This document shows positions 41,376 to 50,277 of a DNA stretch of 64,000 nucleotides, piece after piece; position 1 is the first letter of the stretch; each line of letters begins with the position of its first letter. Position numbers and translations under genes: made by a program. The DNA is taken from positions 62,001 through 126,000 of the forward strand of contig JAJPHD010000008.1 in assembly GCA_021325455.1 (NCBI GenBank), read 5' to 3'. The notes beneath the pieces were generated by a model, which made no database searches, was not told where the DNA came from, and saw only the letters and a program-made list of their open reading frames with translations. Source of the DNA: Actinomycetota bacterium (GTDB taxonomy: Bacteria > Actinomycetota > Acidimicrobiia > Acidimicrobiales > JAJPHD01).

Positions 41376-41834
41376 TCAGGTGCGGAGGTGGCTGTGGTCC
41401 TGCTCCGCCCTGGCCTTCAGGTCGTCGAGAGCGGTGTGGATGATGCGGCCCTCGGCCCGGCGCTTCACGAAGCCGGGGATTGGCACGCGCAGCTCCACGT
41501 CCAGGTGGTAGACGGCCTCGGTGTCGCCCCCTTCGGTGGGCTCGAAGATGTAATGGCCGTCCAGGCGGGACGTCAGGTCCCCCCTGGACTGGACCCAGGA
41601 GAGGGACCCGGGCGCCCCGCTGTAGTCGTAGGAAAGCGTGTAGGTCGTGCTCCTCCCGAAGGCGGCGGCACGGAAGGTCACCTCGACCGGCCTGCCCTCG
41701 TCGTCCCGGCGCTCGACCTGGACGGACTTGATGTCCGGCACCCACTCGGCGTACCGCTCGAAGTCCGTGATCACGGCGAAGCACCGGTCGGCAGGGGCCC
41801 TTATGACCGTGCGCTGTGTCGCCTGCTCCGTCAC
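41376..41834 (-). CDS. SRPBCC-family (START-like) protein
   Basis: A 152-residue helix-grip-fold protein of the polyketide cyclase/dehydrase-like group. Typical pieces are TVIRAPADRCFAVITDFERYAEWVPDIKSVQV, YDYSGAPGSLSWVQSRGD and a C-terminal helix. Members bind hydrophobic ligands or act in polar lipid handling; no activity can be assigned. The GTG start overlaps the stop of the upstream glycosyltransferase gene by four bases, linking the two functionally. Confidence 0.85.
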   Translation of the reverse strand: MTEQATQRTVIRAPADRCFAVITDFERYAEWVPDIKSVQVERRDDEGRPVEVTFRAAAFGRSTTYTLSYDYSGAPGSLSWVQSRGDLTSRLDGHYIFEPTEGGDTEAVYHLDVELRVPIPGFVKRRAEGRIIHTALDDLKARAEQDHSHLRT

Positions 41835-43036
41835 CCCATCCTCCTGTGAGCGAACCGCCCTGCAGCGTAGCGAGGGGCGTCTGCCTCGAGGACCTGGGCC
41901 AGGCGGGCAGCCAGGAGGTCGTAGGAGAAGAAGCGCTCCACCCTCTCTCTCGCCCGGCGGCCCAGGCGGGCCCTGGTGGCCTCGTCGTCGAGCAGCCGGG
42001 CCAGGCTCGAGGCCACGGCAGCCGGGTCGCCCGGCCTGTCCACCACCAGGCCGGTCCTCTCGTGCAGCACGGCCTCCGGGGCCCCGCCGCTGCGCCCGGC
42101 GACCGAGGGAACACCACAGGCGGCCGCCTCCAGGAACACGATGCCGAAGCCTTCCTGCTCGAGGCCCGCCCACCGGGTGCGGCAGGCCTGGACGAACACG
42201 TCAGCGGCGCCGTACAGGAAGGGCAGGTGGGCACCGTCCACCCGCCCCAGGAGGCGAACGGGGGCCCCGGTGGCGGCCACCAGCTCCCGGAGCTGGCCCT
42301 CCTGGCGCCCGGTACCGGCTATGGCGACGGTGAGGTCGGAACGGGACGGGGCCAGCCTGGCCACAGCCCGTATGAGGGTGTCCATTCCCTTGCGGGGTAC
42401 GAGACGGCCCACGCTCAGCACCAGGCGGCCGTCGGGGGGAAGGCCGCTGGCTACCCGGGCGGTCCGGCGCTCCTCGGGCGTGAGGGGCCGGAAGCGGTGA
42501 TGGTCGACCCCGGGCGTTATGTCCACGAACGGCGGGAGAGGCGGCACCGGCTGCTCCTGGCGGCGGTACGGGAGCGCCCCAGTGCGGGCGAGCCGGCGGG
42601 CCTCGGCCTCGGTCCAGCGTCCGCCCGTCACCACCAGCTCGGCCCCCCTGAGCACCTTTGCCATGGCCCAGCGTGTCCCCGGGAGCCGACCGGGCACGCT
42701 CACCTCGGCCCCGTGCAGTATCACCGCGTAGGGCAGGCCCAGGGACGGGCCGAGGAGGCCCACGGGGAAGAGTGGGTCGAGGACCACCAGGCTCGATCCG
42801 GTCCTGTCTGCCACATGGCGGATCCTCCTGGCCAGGCGGGGGGTGGGCAGGAGCATGGGCACCGGGACCCGCTCGATAGGGAACCCCTGGCCCGCATCGA
42901 ACCGGGCGGCGCCGGGCAGGTCGATGGTGAGCACGCTGAAGGACTCCGGTGGAAGCCGGCGCCACAGCTCCCACAGGTAGGTCTGGATCCCCCCGATCTT
43001 GGGCGGGAAGTCGTTGGTGACGAGAAGGTGCCTCAC
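41831..43036 (-). CDS. Glycosyltransferase family 4 (PimB-like)
   Basis: A 401-residue GT-B glycosyltransferase. The N-terminal acceptor domain begins RHLLVTNDFPPKIGGIQTYL. The C-terminal nucleotide-sugar domain shows LVLSVGRLVPRKGMDTLIRA, the EX7E motif region EQEGFGIVFLEAAACGVPSVAG and GGAPEAV. In actinobacteria close relatives mannosylate phosphatidylinositol mannosides (PimB), and the N terminus is similar, but other lipid or polyprenol acceptors are possible. GTG 43036 is the start. It follows queG by seven bases and is coupled to the SRPBCC gene. Confidence 0.87.
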   Translation of the reverse strand: MRHLLVTNDFPPKIGGIQTYLWELWRRLPPESFSVLTIDLPGAARFDAGQGFPIERVPVPMLLPTPRLARRIRHVADRTGSSLVVLDPLFPVGLLGPSLGLPYAVILHGAEVSVPGRLPGTRWAMAKVLRGAELVVTGGRWTEAEARRLARTGALPYRRQEQPVPPLPPFVDITPGVDHHRFRPLTPEERRTARVASGLPPDGRLVLSVGRLVPRKGMDTLIRAVARLAPSRSDLTVAIAGTGRQEGQLRELVAATGAPVRLLGRVDGAHLPFLYGAADVFVQACRTRWAGLEQEGFGIVFLEAAACGVPSVAGRSGGAPEAVLHERTGLVVDRPGDPAAVASSLARLLDDEATRARLGRRARERVERFFSYDLLAARLAQVLEADAPRYAAGRFAHRRMG

Positions 43037-43043
43037 CGGGGCG

Positions 43044-44390
43044 TCACGTGGGGCGAGGCCCGGGGGTTGCGTCCCGGGCGGCTCCTTGCGCCCAGGCGCT
43101 GGCGGCCGGCGGCCTGATGGCGCCGGCGGTCACCCGGGCCAGCTCGGCTAGGACACCGGGGTCCCCCTCGCCCCCCATCCGGGCCAGCAGGTCCTGCCTC
43201 CCCAGGCGAGCGGCGGCCCACACGGCGTGGCCCCGGACCAGGGGATCAGGGTGGGAAAGGCAGGCCCTCAGGGCTGCTTCGACCTCGGGCTCCGAACCCT
43301 CGGCGATGTTGCCCAGCGCCACCAGGGCGTTGCGGCGCAGGTAGCGGGCCTGCCGGCGGGGGATGTACCAGCGGCCGAAGTGCTCGAGCAGGGTGGCGTC
43401 GTCCTGGGCGAGCAACCACGCCAGGTCGACCCAGGCCTCGTCGTCGGCGCCGGCAGGGGGCGGTGGGCGGCGGCGCTCGGCGGCCCGGTTGGCCGGGCAG
43501 GCCTCCTGGCATTCGTCACAACCGTAGATGCGCCCTCCCAGCGCCTCACGCTGCTCGGGGGGGAACCAGCCCGGCGCTTCCAGCAGCCAGGCCAGGCAGC
43601 GACGGGCATCTAGCACCCCGGGAGCCACCAGGGCGCCCGTGGGGCAGGCGGCGAGGCAGCGGGCGCAGGACCGGCAGCCGTCGCCGACCCGCTCGGCGGA
43701 GGCCGGCAGCGGGGCGTCGGTCACCACTGACCCCAGGACGTACCAGGAGCCCAGGCGGGGCAGGAGCAACAGGGTGTTCTTCCCGTACCAGCCCAGGCCC
43801 GCCCGGTAGGCCGCCTCCCTGTCCACGAGGGAGTTGTCGTCGACCAGGACCCGGGCCCGCCACCCCGCATCCTGCAGATGCCCTGCCAACGACCCCAGGG
43901 CATCCCGCAACGGCTGGTAATGGTCCTGCCAGGAGTACCTGGCCACCCGCCCGCGAGGGGTGCCCGCCCTGGCAGGAATGGCGACCGGGACCGGCTCCTT
44001 GGTCGGCATGCCGACGGCCCGGCCCGGATCGGCCCGGCGGCCTATCCCTGCCTCGTGGCCCGGCTCGGCCCGGCGGCCTATCCCTGCCTCGTGGCCCGGC
44101 TCGGCCCGTCGGTACGAGCGGGCTCCCACCAGGAGGGAGCGAGCACCGGGGAGGGCCTGCCCGGGATCCGTCGAACGCACCGGGTTCCCGTAGGTGAAGT
44201 GCATGCCGGCATGCAAGCCAGCGTTCCGCCGCTCCTCCAGGACGCGCCTCGTGCCCAAGAAAGGGTCGGCCCTGGCCACCCCGATGGCGTCCAGACCCGC
44301 CCGCCGGCCCAGCTCCAGCAGGTCGGCGGCGAGGGACGCCATCGCCTCCCGGGAAGGGGCGGGTTCCTCGTGGTCGGCCCCGGGCACCAT
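43044..44390 (-). CDS. queG: Epoxyqueuosine reductase
   Basis: A 448-residue cobalamin- and iron-sulfur-dependent enzyme that reduces epoxyqueuosine in tRNA to queuosine. The substrate-binding Asp region VLVDDNSLVDR (about 181-191) precedes two 4Fe-4S clusters: CRSCARCLAACP (Cys239, 242, 245, 249) and CDECQEACP (Cys291, 294, 298). The C-terminal 120 residues form HEAT-like helical repeats (RNALVALGNIAEGSEPEVEAALRA). Residues about 95-121 are a tandem 12-residue repeat absent from most homologues. Other queuosine genes are not in the window. It uses B12, as does nrdJ. Confidence 0.92.
   Translation of the reverse strand: MVPGADHEEPAPSREAMASLAADLLELGRRAGLDAIGVARADPFLGTRRVLEERRNAGLHAGMHFTYGNPVRSTDPGQALPGARSLLVGARSYRRAEPGHEAGIGRRAEPGHEAGIGRRADPGRAVGMPTKEPVPVAIPARAGTPRGRVARYSWQDHYQPLRDALGSLAGHLQDAGWRARVLVDDNSLVDREAAYRAGLGWYGKNTLLLLPRLGSWYVLGSVVTDAPLPASAERVGDGCRSCARCLAACPTGALVAPGVLDARRCLAWLLEAPGWFPPEQREALGGRIYGCDECQEACPANRAAERRRPPPPAGADDEAWVDLAWLLAQDDATLLEHFGRWYIPRRQARYLRRNALVALGNIAEGSEPEVEAALRACLSHPDPLVRGHAVWAAARLGRQDLLARMGGEGDPGVLAELARVTAGAIRPPAASAWAQGAARDATPGPRPT
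44031..44102. repeat. 36-bp perfect tandem duplication inside queG
   Basis: Two identical 36-base units (44031-44066 and 44067-44102) encode an in-frame 12-residue repeat EPGHEAGIGRRA, flanked by diverged partial copies. It falls in a loop region before the Asp-containing catalytic segment. The length is a multiple of three, so copy-number change would keep the frame. Confidence 0.9.
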
Positions 44391-44614
44391 GGGACCATCG
44401 TGTCATGAGCGGGCGGGAAGCATGGAGGGCGGTGGGGCGAGGGTTCCTGGTCCGGGGGCCGGGGGCACCGAGGGGTCGGGTAGGAGCGCGGGTGGGACGG
44501 CGCCCGGTGGGGACGGCCCGAGGGGGGCAGGGGCAGGTGACCTGCGGCTCCGGCCTGCAACCCCGGGCCTGCGAGCGGAGCCAGGCAACCGACGGCGCCC
44601 GGCCCCTGGCCGGA

Positions 44615-44812
44615 CTATCCCGCCCGCCTGCGGTGGCGCAGCCGGGGGACCAACCCGGCCTGGCCCAGGAGACGCACGGCCCGGGCCTCCTCGGCATCGA
44701 TGACCACCGCCCGGCCCGGCTCCTCCTCGAGGAGGAACGTCACGACACAGTCATTGCAGGCGTCCGTGTGCTGGCAGCAGCACTCGTCACAGTCGATGGT
44801 CAGCCCGGTCAT
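44615..44812 (-). CDS. 65-residue cysteine-rich protein
   Basis: A small protein whose first 25 residues hold five or more cysteines and a histidine (TGLTIDCDECCCQHTDACNDC) followed by VVTFLLEEEPGRAVVIDAEEARAVRLL. Short actinobacterial proteins of this pattern are widespread but uncharacterised. A metal-binding role is likely from the CxxCCC-x5-CxxC arrangement. ATG 44812 is preferred; GTG 44821 would add three residues. The 224 bases between its stop and queG hold only the queG promoter region, in which I see no clear signal. Confidence 0.72.
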   Translation of the reverse strand: MTGLTIDCDECCCQHTDACNDCVVTFLLEEEPGRAVVIDAEEARAVRLLGQAGLVPRLRHRRRAG

Positions 44813-44881
44813 GCCCACCACTGTGACGAAAGGGTGTGACAGGTCCCGGGAGATGACCCATGACTGCGGGGGCCAAGACGG

Positions 44882-45166
44882 TCAGGAGCCCCCCCGGCCA
44901 GGACCGGGCTCGAGCGGTCCCGTGGTGAGGGGCTCGATGTCGGCTCCGGAGCCGCACCAGCGGCAGGTGACGTCGTTCACCTGTTCATCCAGGACCACCA
45001 CCTCCTCCACGTTCAGCTCGCCCCCCAGCGTGTAGTGGTGGAAGGCTCGCACCGTGCGCGTGGTGGTCACGTCGAAGCGGGTCCGGTTCCCGCACGCCCG
45101 GCACCGGAACCGCCGGCTCTCCCCGGGGTGCTCCGGGGCGGGCGGGAAGGGCGATGGGGCCACCAT
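44882..45166 (-). CDS. 94-residue zinc-ribbon-like protein
   Basis: A small protein with two CxxC pairs: CRACGNRTRFDV near residue 22 and CRWCGSG near residue 68. They are separated by a beta-rich middle (YTLGGELNVEEVVVLDEQVNDVT). This is the layout of a treble-clef or zinc ribbon fold. The function is unknown; similar proteins are common in actinobacteria. It starts at ATG 45166, divergent from the DUF885 peptidase gene by 24 bases. Confidence 0.72.
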   Translation of the reverse strand: MVAPSPFPPAPEHPGESRRFRCRACGNRTRFDVTTTRTVRAFHHYTLGGELNVEEVVVLDEQVNDVTCRWCGSGADIEPLTTGPLEPGPGRGGS

Positions 45167-45190
45167 GACCCAAAGCTAGCCTCCGCCCCC

Positions 45191-46699
45191 ATGAACCCCC
45201 GGTTGCGAGCTGTGTGCGACCTCTCCGTGGCCGAGGTGCGGGAGTACGCCGGGCGCCACGAGTACGACGGGGTGGTCCAGGACCTCTCCCCCGCCGGCGT
45301 GGCGGCCGGTCTGGCCCGGCTGGGCGGCGGCCCGGCTGAGGCCGATCCCCACGACGAGGCCCACCTGGCAGCGGCCGAGGCCGGGTTGCGGGCCTGGTAC
45401 GGGATAGCCGAGATGCACCGGCGAAACCCGCTGGTCCACCTGGCCAACCTGGACCTGGCCAGCTACGACCGGGAGTACGCCCCGCCCGAGGAGCGGGCCG
45501 AGGCCCGCCGGCGCCACCTCTCCGCCTGGCCCGAGGCAGTGGACGGGGCCCTCCAGGCCCTGGACCAGGTACCGGCCCCGGTCGCATCCTCCCTGCTCGG
45601 GGCGGCTCGCGGCCTGGCTGCGGGCCTCGGGGATGAGGCCGGGCCCGAGGCCCACAGCGCCCACAGCCGCCTCGTGGCCCACCTGGAGAGAGCAGCCCGG
45701 GAAGGGCCGCCCGAGGTGGCCCTGGGGGGAGCGGTCCTCGCCCGGGTCATGGGGGACCCCGAGGCCCTGCCGGTCGACCTCGGGCGCCTGGCAGAGCGGG
45801 CCGACCGTGAGAGGGCCCGGTTGCGGGAGCTGACGGCCCAGGCCTGCGAGCAGTTTCGTCCCGCGCTGGAGCCCGGCGGGATCCCCGCCCTCCTTGCCGA
45901 GCTGGATGGCGACCACCCCGGCCCCGATGGCATCTCCTCGGAGGCGAGCGCCCAGATCGACCAGCTCCGGGCCTTCGTCACCGAGGCGGACCTGCTCCCC
46001 GATCTGGGAGGAACCTGCCTGGTCGGCCCCGCCCCGGCGTCGCGCCGGTGGGCCATGGCCATGATGTCGTGGGCCGCCCCTTCCGAGCCCGAAGCGCCCG
46101 CCTGGTACTACGTCAACCCGCCCGACCCGTCCTGGAGCCCCGAGGAGCAGGAGCAGTGGCTGGCCGTGTTCAGCCGCACCACCCTCCCCGCCATCACGGC
46201 CCATGAGGTCGTGCCCGGTCACTTCGCCCACGGCCAGATGCTGCGCCGGGTCAGGGGCGAGGTGCGCAGGACCCTCTTCTCCCCGGCCTTCGTCGAGGGA
46301 TGGGCCCACTTCGGCGAGGAGCTCATGGTGGAGGCCGGGTTCCGGTCCCGCGACCCCCGCTTCGCCCTCGGGGTCTGGCTCGAGGGGCTGGTCCGGGTCA
46401 CCCGCCTGGCGGTGGCCATCGGCATCCACACCGGTGCCATGGACCTGGCCGAGGCCGTGCACCGGTTCGAGACCGACGCCTTCATGGGCGGCCGGGCCGC
46501 CCGCAGCGAGGCCGAACGGGCCACCTTCGACCCCACCTACGGCCGTTACACATGGGGCAAGCTGGAGATACGAGCCCTGCGTGACGAGGCTGTGGCCCGC
46601 TGGGGCCGCCGGTACGGCCACCGGAGGTTCCACGAGTCGCTCCTCGCCCTCGGTGCCCCACCCCTCGGTCTGATGGGAGACGCCCTGGACGGGGCCTGA
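45191..46699 (+). CDS. DUF885-family putative metallopeptidase
   Basis: A 502-residue cytoplasmic protein with the DUF885 fold, related to thermolysin-like zinc peptidases. The zinc motif HEVVPGHFAH (HExxxGH type) and the downstream EGWAHFGEELMVEAGF are both present, and the C terminus PTYGRYTWGKLEIRALRDEA is typical. No signal peptide is visible. The substrate is unknown. ATG 45191 is the start; upstream residues in frame lie in the divergent gene. Confidence 0.86.
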   Translation: MNPRLRAVCDLSVAEVREYAGRHEYDGVVQDLSPAGVAAGLARLGGGPAEADPHDEAHLAAAEAGLRAWYGIAEMHRRNPLVHLANLDLASYDREYAPPEERAEARRRHLSAWPEAVDGALQALDQVPAPVASSLLGAARGLAAGLGDEAGPEAHSAHSRLVAHLERAAREGPPEVALGGAVLARVMGDPEALPVDLGRLAERADRERARLRELTAQACEQFRPALEPGGIPALLAELDGDHPGPDGISSEASAQIDQLRAFVTEADLLPDLGGTCLVGPAPASRRWAMAMMSWAAPSEPEAPAWYYVNPPDPSWSPEEQEQWLAVFSRTTLPAITAHEVVPGHFAHGQMLRRVRGEVRRTLFSPAFVEGWAHFGEELMVEAGFRSRDPRFALGVWLEGLVRVTRLAVAIGIHTGAMDLAEAVHRFETDAFMGGRAARSEAERATFDPTYGRYTWGKLEIRALRDEAVARWGRRYGHRRFHESLLALGAPPLGLMGDALDGA

Positions 46700-46768
46700 G
46701 AAGCGGCGCCCGGGCGCTCCTTCGTGCCGCCCCGGGCCTGGGCCACAGCCCGGCGGTAGCCTCCGGCC

Positions 46769-47050
46769 ATGGTCCACGCCTTCGTCCTCATAGACGCCGA
46801 ACCCGCCCGCATCGCCGACCTGGCCCAGGAGCTGGCCGACGTCGAGGGGGTGTCGGAGGTCTACTCCGTGGCGGGCGAGACGGCAGACCTGGTGGTGGTG
46901 GTGAGGGTGCGCCGGCACGAGGAGCTGGCCGAGGTGGTGACCAGGCGGATAGTGGAGCACCCGGGGATCCTGGCCACCTCCACCATGATCGCCTTCCAGT
47001 CCTACAGCCGCCACGACCTCGAGGCCATGTGGGACCTGGGGCGGGGCTGA
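46769..47050 (+). CDS. Stand-alone Lrp/AsnC ligand-binding (RAM) domain protein
   Basis: A 93-residue protein consisting only of the Lrp/AsnC effector domain: HAFVLIDAEPARIADLAQELADVEGVSEVYSVAGETADLVVVV, then VVTRRIVEHPGILATSTMI. The DNA-binding helix-turn-helix is absent from the start. Such proteins bind amino acids and may modulate full-length Lrp proteins or enzymes. It is convergent with trpD, the only tryptophan biosynthetic gene here, so an amino-acid-sensing role near that gene is possible but unproven. Confidence 0.85.
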   Translation: MVHAFVLIDAEPARIADLAQELADVEGVSEVYSVAGETADLVVVVRVRRHEELAEVVTRRIVEHPGILATSTMIAFQSYSRHDLEAMWDLGRG

Positions 47051-47051
47051 C

Positions 47052-47071
47052 GGGCAGGAGGCTGGCTGCCC
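47052..47071. terminator. Short hairpin after the AsnC-domain gene
   Basis: GGGCAG and CTGCCC form a 6-bp stem with an 8-base loop directly after the stop codon, in the gap before the convergent trpD gene. It is a weak terminator candidate. Confidence 0.3.
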
Positions 47072-47160
47072 AGCGACCGGCGCTCGAGGACGGCGCCTCG
47101 GGGCCGCAGGGCGCCCCCGGCGCCCGGCGGCCACAGGCGCCACCACCCTCCCGGCGACCC

Positions 47161-48222
47161 CTACGGGACGGCTCCTCCCTCCGCCTCCCGGGCCGCCTTG
47201 GAGGTACGCACCAACCCGTCCAGCACCTCCGCCGCCCGGCCCCCGTCGATGGCCGCCTGGGCCCTTTCCACCCCCTCGCCGAGGTCGTCGGCAAGGCCGG
47301 CCACGACCAGGCCGGCCGCCGCGTTGAGCACGACTATGTCCCGTTCCGGTCCGCCCTCTCCGTCGAGCACCCGGTGCGCCACCCGGGCATTGGCCCCGGC
47401 GTCTCCCCCGAGGAGCGCCTCGGGAGGGGCCAGGGCCAGGCCCAGGCGGGAGGGGTCGACGTCGAACCGGCGCAGCTCGCCCCCCGGCTCCAGGCACAAC
47501 GCTGTAGACGGCCCCGTGGTGGACAGCTCGTCCAGGCCGTCGTGGCCCCAAACCACCATGGCCCTGGCGGCTCCGTTCCTAGCCAGGACCCCGAGCATCT
47601 TCTCCGCCATGGCCGGGTCGCTCACCCCCACCACCTGCCGGCGAGCCCGGGCGGGGTTGGCCAGAGGCCCCAGGAAGTTGAACACCGTGGCCACGCCCAG
47701 CTCCCGGCGCACCGGGGCAGCGTGGCGCATGGCAGGGTGGAAGCGGGGGGCGAAGCAGAACCCCATCCCCACCTCCTCGATGCAGCGCGCCACCCCCTCG
47801 GGTCCGAGGTCGATCACGACCCCCAGGGCCTCCAGCACGTCGGCCGACCCGCTGGCCGAGCTGGCCGCCCGTCCCCCGTGCTTGCACACGGGAGCCCCGG
47901 CGCCCGCCACCACCAGGGCCGCGATGGTGGAGACGTTCACCGTATGGCGCCGGTCCCCCCCGGTCCCGCACGTGTCCACCAGGCGCTCCGCCACCCCGGG
48001 GGGCACGGGTACGGGCTCGGCGTGGGCCAGCATGGCCCGCACCAGGCCGGCCATCTCCTCCACCGTCTCGCCGCGGAGTCGCAAGGCCGTGACGAAGGCG
48101 GCTATCTGGGCCGGCGTGGCGTTCCCCGCCAGGATGTCGCCCAGGGCCGCCCCCGCCTCGTCGCCCGAGAGCGTCTCGCCCTGCAGGAGCCTCCCCAACA
48201 CCGATGGCCAGGCGAAATCCAT
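47161..48222 (-). CDS. trpD: Anthranilate phosphoribosyltransferase
   Basis: A 353-residue enzyme that joins anthranilate and PRPP in tryptophan biosynthesis. The PRPP and magnesium motifs DTCGTGGD, NVSTIAALVVAGAGAPVCKHGGRA, SGSADVLEALG and FLGPLANPA are all in place. The ATG at 48222 gives a normal length. It is not next to other trp genes. Anthranilate is also the product of the kynureninase encoded 20 kb away, so salvage or competition at this metabolite is possible. Confidence 0.95.
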   Translation of the reverse strand: MDFAWPSVLGRLLQGETLSGDEAGAALGDILAGNATPAQIAAFVTALRLRGETVEEMAGLVRAMLAHAEPVPVPPGVAERLVDTCGTGGDRRHTVNVSTIAALVVAGAGAPVCKHGGRAASSASGSADVLEALGVVIDLGPEGVARCIEEVGMGFCFAPRFHPAMRHAAPVRRELGVATVFNFLGPLANPARARRQVVGVSDPAMAEKMLGVLARNGAARAMVVWGHDGLDELSTTGPSTALCLEPGGELRRFDVDPSRLGLALAPPEALLGGDAGANARVAHRVLDGEGGPERDIVVLNAAAGLVVAGLADDLGEGVERAQAAIDGGRAAEVLDGLVRTSKAAREAEGGAVP

Positions 48223-48280
48223 CCCGGCGAGGCTAACCCGCTTTGCCCACTGCCGCCGGTCCCCCGCCTCCCGCCTCCCC

Positions 48281-48514
48281 TCAAGCAGTTCGCCGGCGCT
48301 GGCGGAGGATCCTCCTCCGTTCCCGCTCGGTGGCTCCCCCCCACACCCCTTCCCGCTCCCCCTTGGACAGGGCGTGCTCGAGGCAAGCCTGGCGCACCTG
48401 GCAGCGCCCGCACACGGCCTTGGCCCTGCCCGCCTCCTCTTCGGCCTCGGGGTAGAAGATCTGAGGGTCGAGCCCCCGGCAGGCGGCCCGCTGGCGCCAG
48501 GAGTGGAGTTTCAC
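48281..48514 (-). CDS. WhiB-family iron-sulfur transcription factor
   Basis: A 77-residue actinobacteria-specific WhiB-like protein that binds a 4Fe-4S cluster and works with the housekeeping sigma factor. The cluster ligands are Cys in RAACRG and the set AVCGRCQVRQAC. The turn GVWGG precedes a basic C terminus (TERERRRILRQRRR). The start is probably GTG 48514, although the purine-rich GGAG lies directly against it, so the true start is uncertain. It is divergent from glpD with an 82-base shared region that contains TAATAG. Confidence 0.9.
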   Translation of the reverse strand: MKLHSWRQRAACRGLDPQIFYPEAEEEAGRAKAVCGRCQVRQACLEHALSKGEREGVWGGATERERRRILRQRRRTA

Positions 48515-48596
48515 CTCCGGTGAACTATTACCGCCCCCGGCCCCCCTCAACCAGTTCGTGAGCCGACCGGGGCCCGTGGGAAGATCACCATCCGCG

Positions 48597-50270
48597 ATGC
48601 CACGAGCCCGCACCGTCTTCAGCCGCCGTGCCGCACTGGACCGCCTGGCAAGGGAGAGCTTCGACGTCCTGGTGCTGGGCGGGGGCATCACCGGGGTGGG
48701 CGTGGCCCTGGACGCAGCCGCCCGGGGCCTGCGCACGGCCCTGGTGGAGCGGGAGGACCTGGCCTCCGGCACCTCCTCCCGCTCCTCCAAGCTCGTCCAC
48801 GGCGGGCTGCGCTACCTCCAGCAGCACGAGTTCGCCCTGGTGCACGAGAGCCTGGCCGAGCGCCGGCACCTGCTCGCCAACGCCCCTCACCTCGTGCACC
48901 CCATGGAGTTCCTGATACCTCGGTTCGGGAACGCCACCGGGGCCCGGACCGTCAGCACCGGGCTGTGGGTCTACGACCTCGCCGGGGGATGGCGCATCGG
49001 CCATTGGCACCGCCGGGTGAGCCCGGCATGGGCCCACCGCCGCCTCCCGGCCCTCCGGCCCGACCGGCTGGTGGGGGGATGGACCTACTGGGACGCCCAT
49101 GCCGACGACGCCCGCCTGACGCTGGCCATAGCCCGGACCGCCGCCCTCCACCATGGAGCGGCCGTCGCCACCTACACGCCGGCCACGGGCTTCTTGATGG
49201 ACGGGGCGGGGAAGGTGGTGGGGGCCAGGGTGGCGCCGGCGGGTGGCGAGGAGATGGAGGTCAGGGCCGGGGTGGTGGTGAACGCCACCGGGGTGTGGGC
49301 CGACCAGGTCGAGTGGTGGGCCGAGGGCCGGGCCGGGGCTGGCCACCACCCGGAGCGCCCTGGCATCCGGCCGGCCAAGGGGGTGCACGTCACCGTGCCC
49401 GCCAACCGGCTGCCCACCGACCTGGCCGTGGTCCTGCCCGTACCGGGGGACCGGCGCACGATCTTCGTGGTGCCCTGGGGGGGCCAGGTCTACCTGGGCA
49501 CCACCGACACCGACTACCGGGGGTCGCTCGAGGACCCCCGAGCCACCCCCGATGACGTGGGCTACATCCTGGAGGCGGCCAACCACTCCCTCACCACCCA
49601 CCTGTCGCCGGCCGACGTGACCGGCGTGTGGGCGGGCCTGCGGCCCCTGCTCGCCGACGACAGGGTGCCGGCCCGTACCGCCGACCTCTCACGCCGCCAC
49701 CAGGTGGGCGTGTCCCCGAGCGGCCTGGTCACGGTCACCGGGGGCAAGCTCACCACCTACCGCCTGATGGCAGCCGACACCGTGGACCGGGTGGTCGGCC
49801 TCCTCGGGCGGGGGAGCCGGCGCAGCCCGACCGCCTCCCTCCGCCTCCACGGGGCGGCCGGGGGGGGTCACCGGGCTGGGCCGCCCGGGACCGACCCCGC
49901 CCTGTGGGACCACCTGACCCGGCGGTACGGGGCCGAGGCGGGGTCCGTGCTGGCCCTGGCCCGGACCCGGCCCGAGCTGGCCCGCCCCCTGGTCGAGGGG
50001 CTTCCCTACCTGGTGGCCGAGGCGGTGTGGGCGGCCCGCTACGAGATGGCCCACACCCTGGAGGACGTCCTCTCCCGGCGCACCCGGGCCCTGCTCCGGG
50101 ACCGCCTGGCCACGGCCCGCGCCGCCCCCGAGGTGGCCGGCGTCCTGGCCGGCGAGATGGGGTGGGACAGCGAGGAGACCGCCCGCCAGGTGGCCTCGCT
50201 CGTGGAGAGGGTTGCCACCGAGGGCCGGCTCGCCGGCCTCGCCGTCCCCGAGCCCGTGACCCCCCGCTGA
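48597..50270 (+). CDS. glpD: Glycerol-3-phosphate dehydrogenase (FAD-dependent)
   Basis: A 557-residue membrane-associated flavoenzyme oxidising sn-glycerol 3-phosphate to dihydroxyacetone phosphate and feeding electrons to quinone. The FAD motif is DVLVLGGGITGVGVALDAAARG. The GlpD signature RSSKLVHGGLRYLQQHEF, the KGVHVTVP and PWGGQVYLGTTDTDY segments and VTVTGGKLTTYRLMAADTVD follow in order. A C-terminal helical domain begins near residue 420. The ATG at 48597 is used. The next gene starts seven bases after its stop. Confidence 0.94.
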   Translation: MPRARTVFSRRAALDRLARESFDVLVLGGGITGVGVALDAAARGLRTALVEREDLASGTSSRSSKLVHGGLRYLQQHEFALVHESLAERRHLLANAPHLVHPMEFLIPRFGNATGARTVSTGLWVYDLAGGWRIGHWHRRVSPAWAHRRLPALRPDRLVGGWTYWDAHADDARLTLAIARTAALHHGAAVATYTPATGFLMDGAGKVVGARVAPAGGEEMEVRAGVVVNATGVWADQVEWWAEGRAGAGHHPERPGIRPAKGVHVTVPANRLPTDLAVVLPVPGDRRTIFVVPWGGQVYLGTTDTDYRGSLEDPRATPDDVGYILEAANHSLTTHLSPADVTGVWAGLRPLLADDRVPARTADLSRRHQVGVSPSGLVTVTGGKLTTYRLMAADTVDRVVGLLGRGSRRSPTASLRLHGAAGGGHRAGPPGTDPALWDHLTRRYGAEAGSVLALARTRPELARPLVEGLPYLVAEAVWAARYEMAHTLEDVLSRRTRALLRDRLATARAAPEVAGVLAGEMGWDSEETARQVASLVERVATEGRLAGLAVPEPVTPR

Positions 50271-50277
50271 GCCGGCC

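Noticed and set aside
45176-47551. A 791-residue minus-strand open frame over the DUF885 and AsnC-domain genes
   Set aside because: Composition is that of an antisense shadow and no domain is recognisable; the plus-strand genes carry clear motifs.
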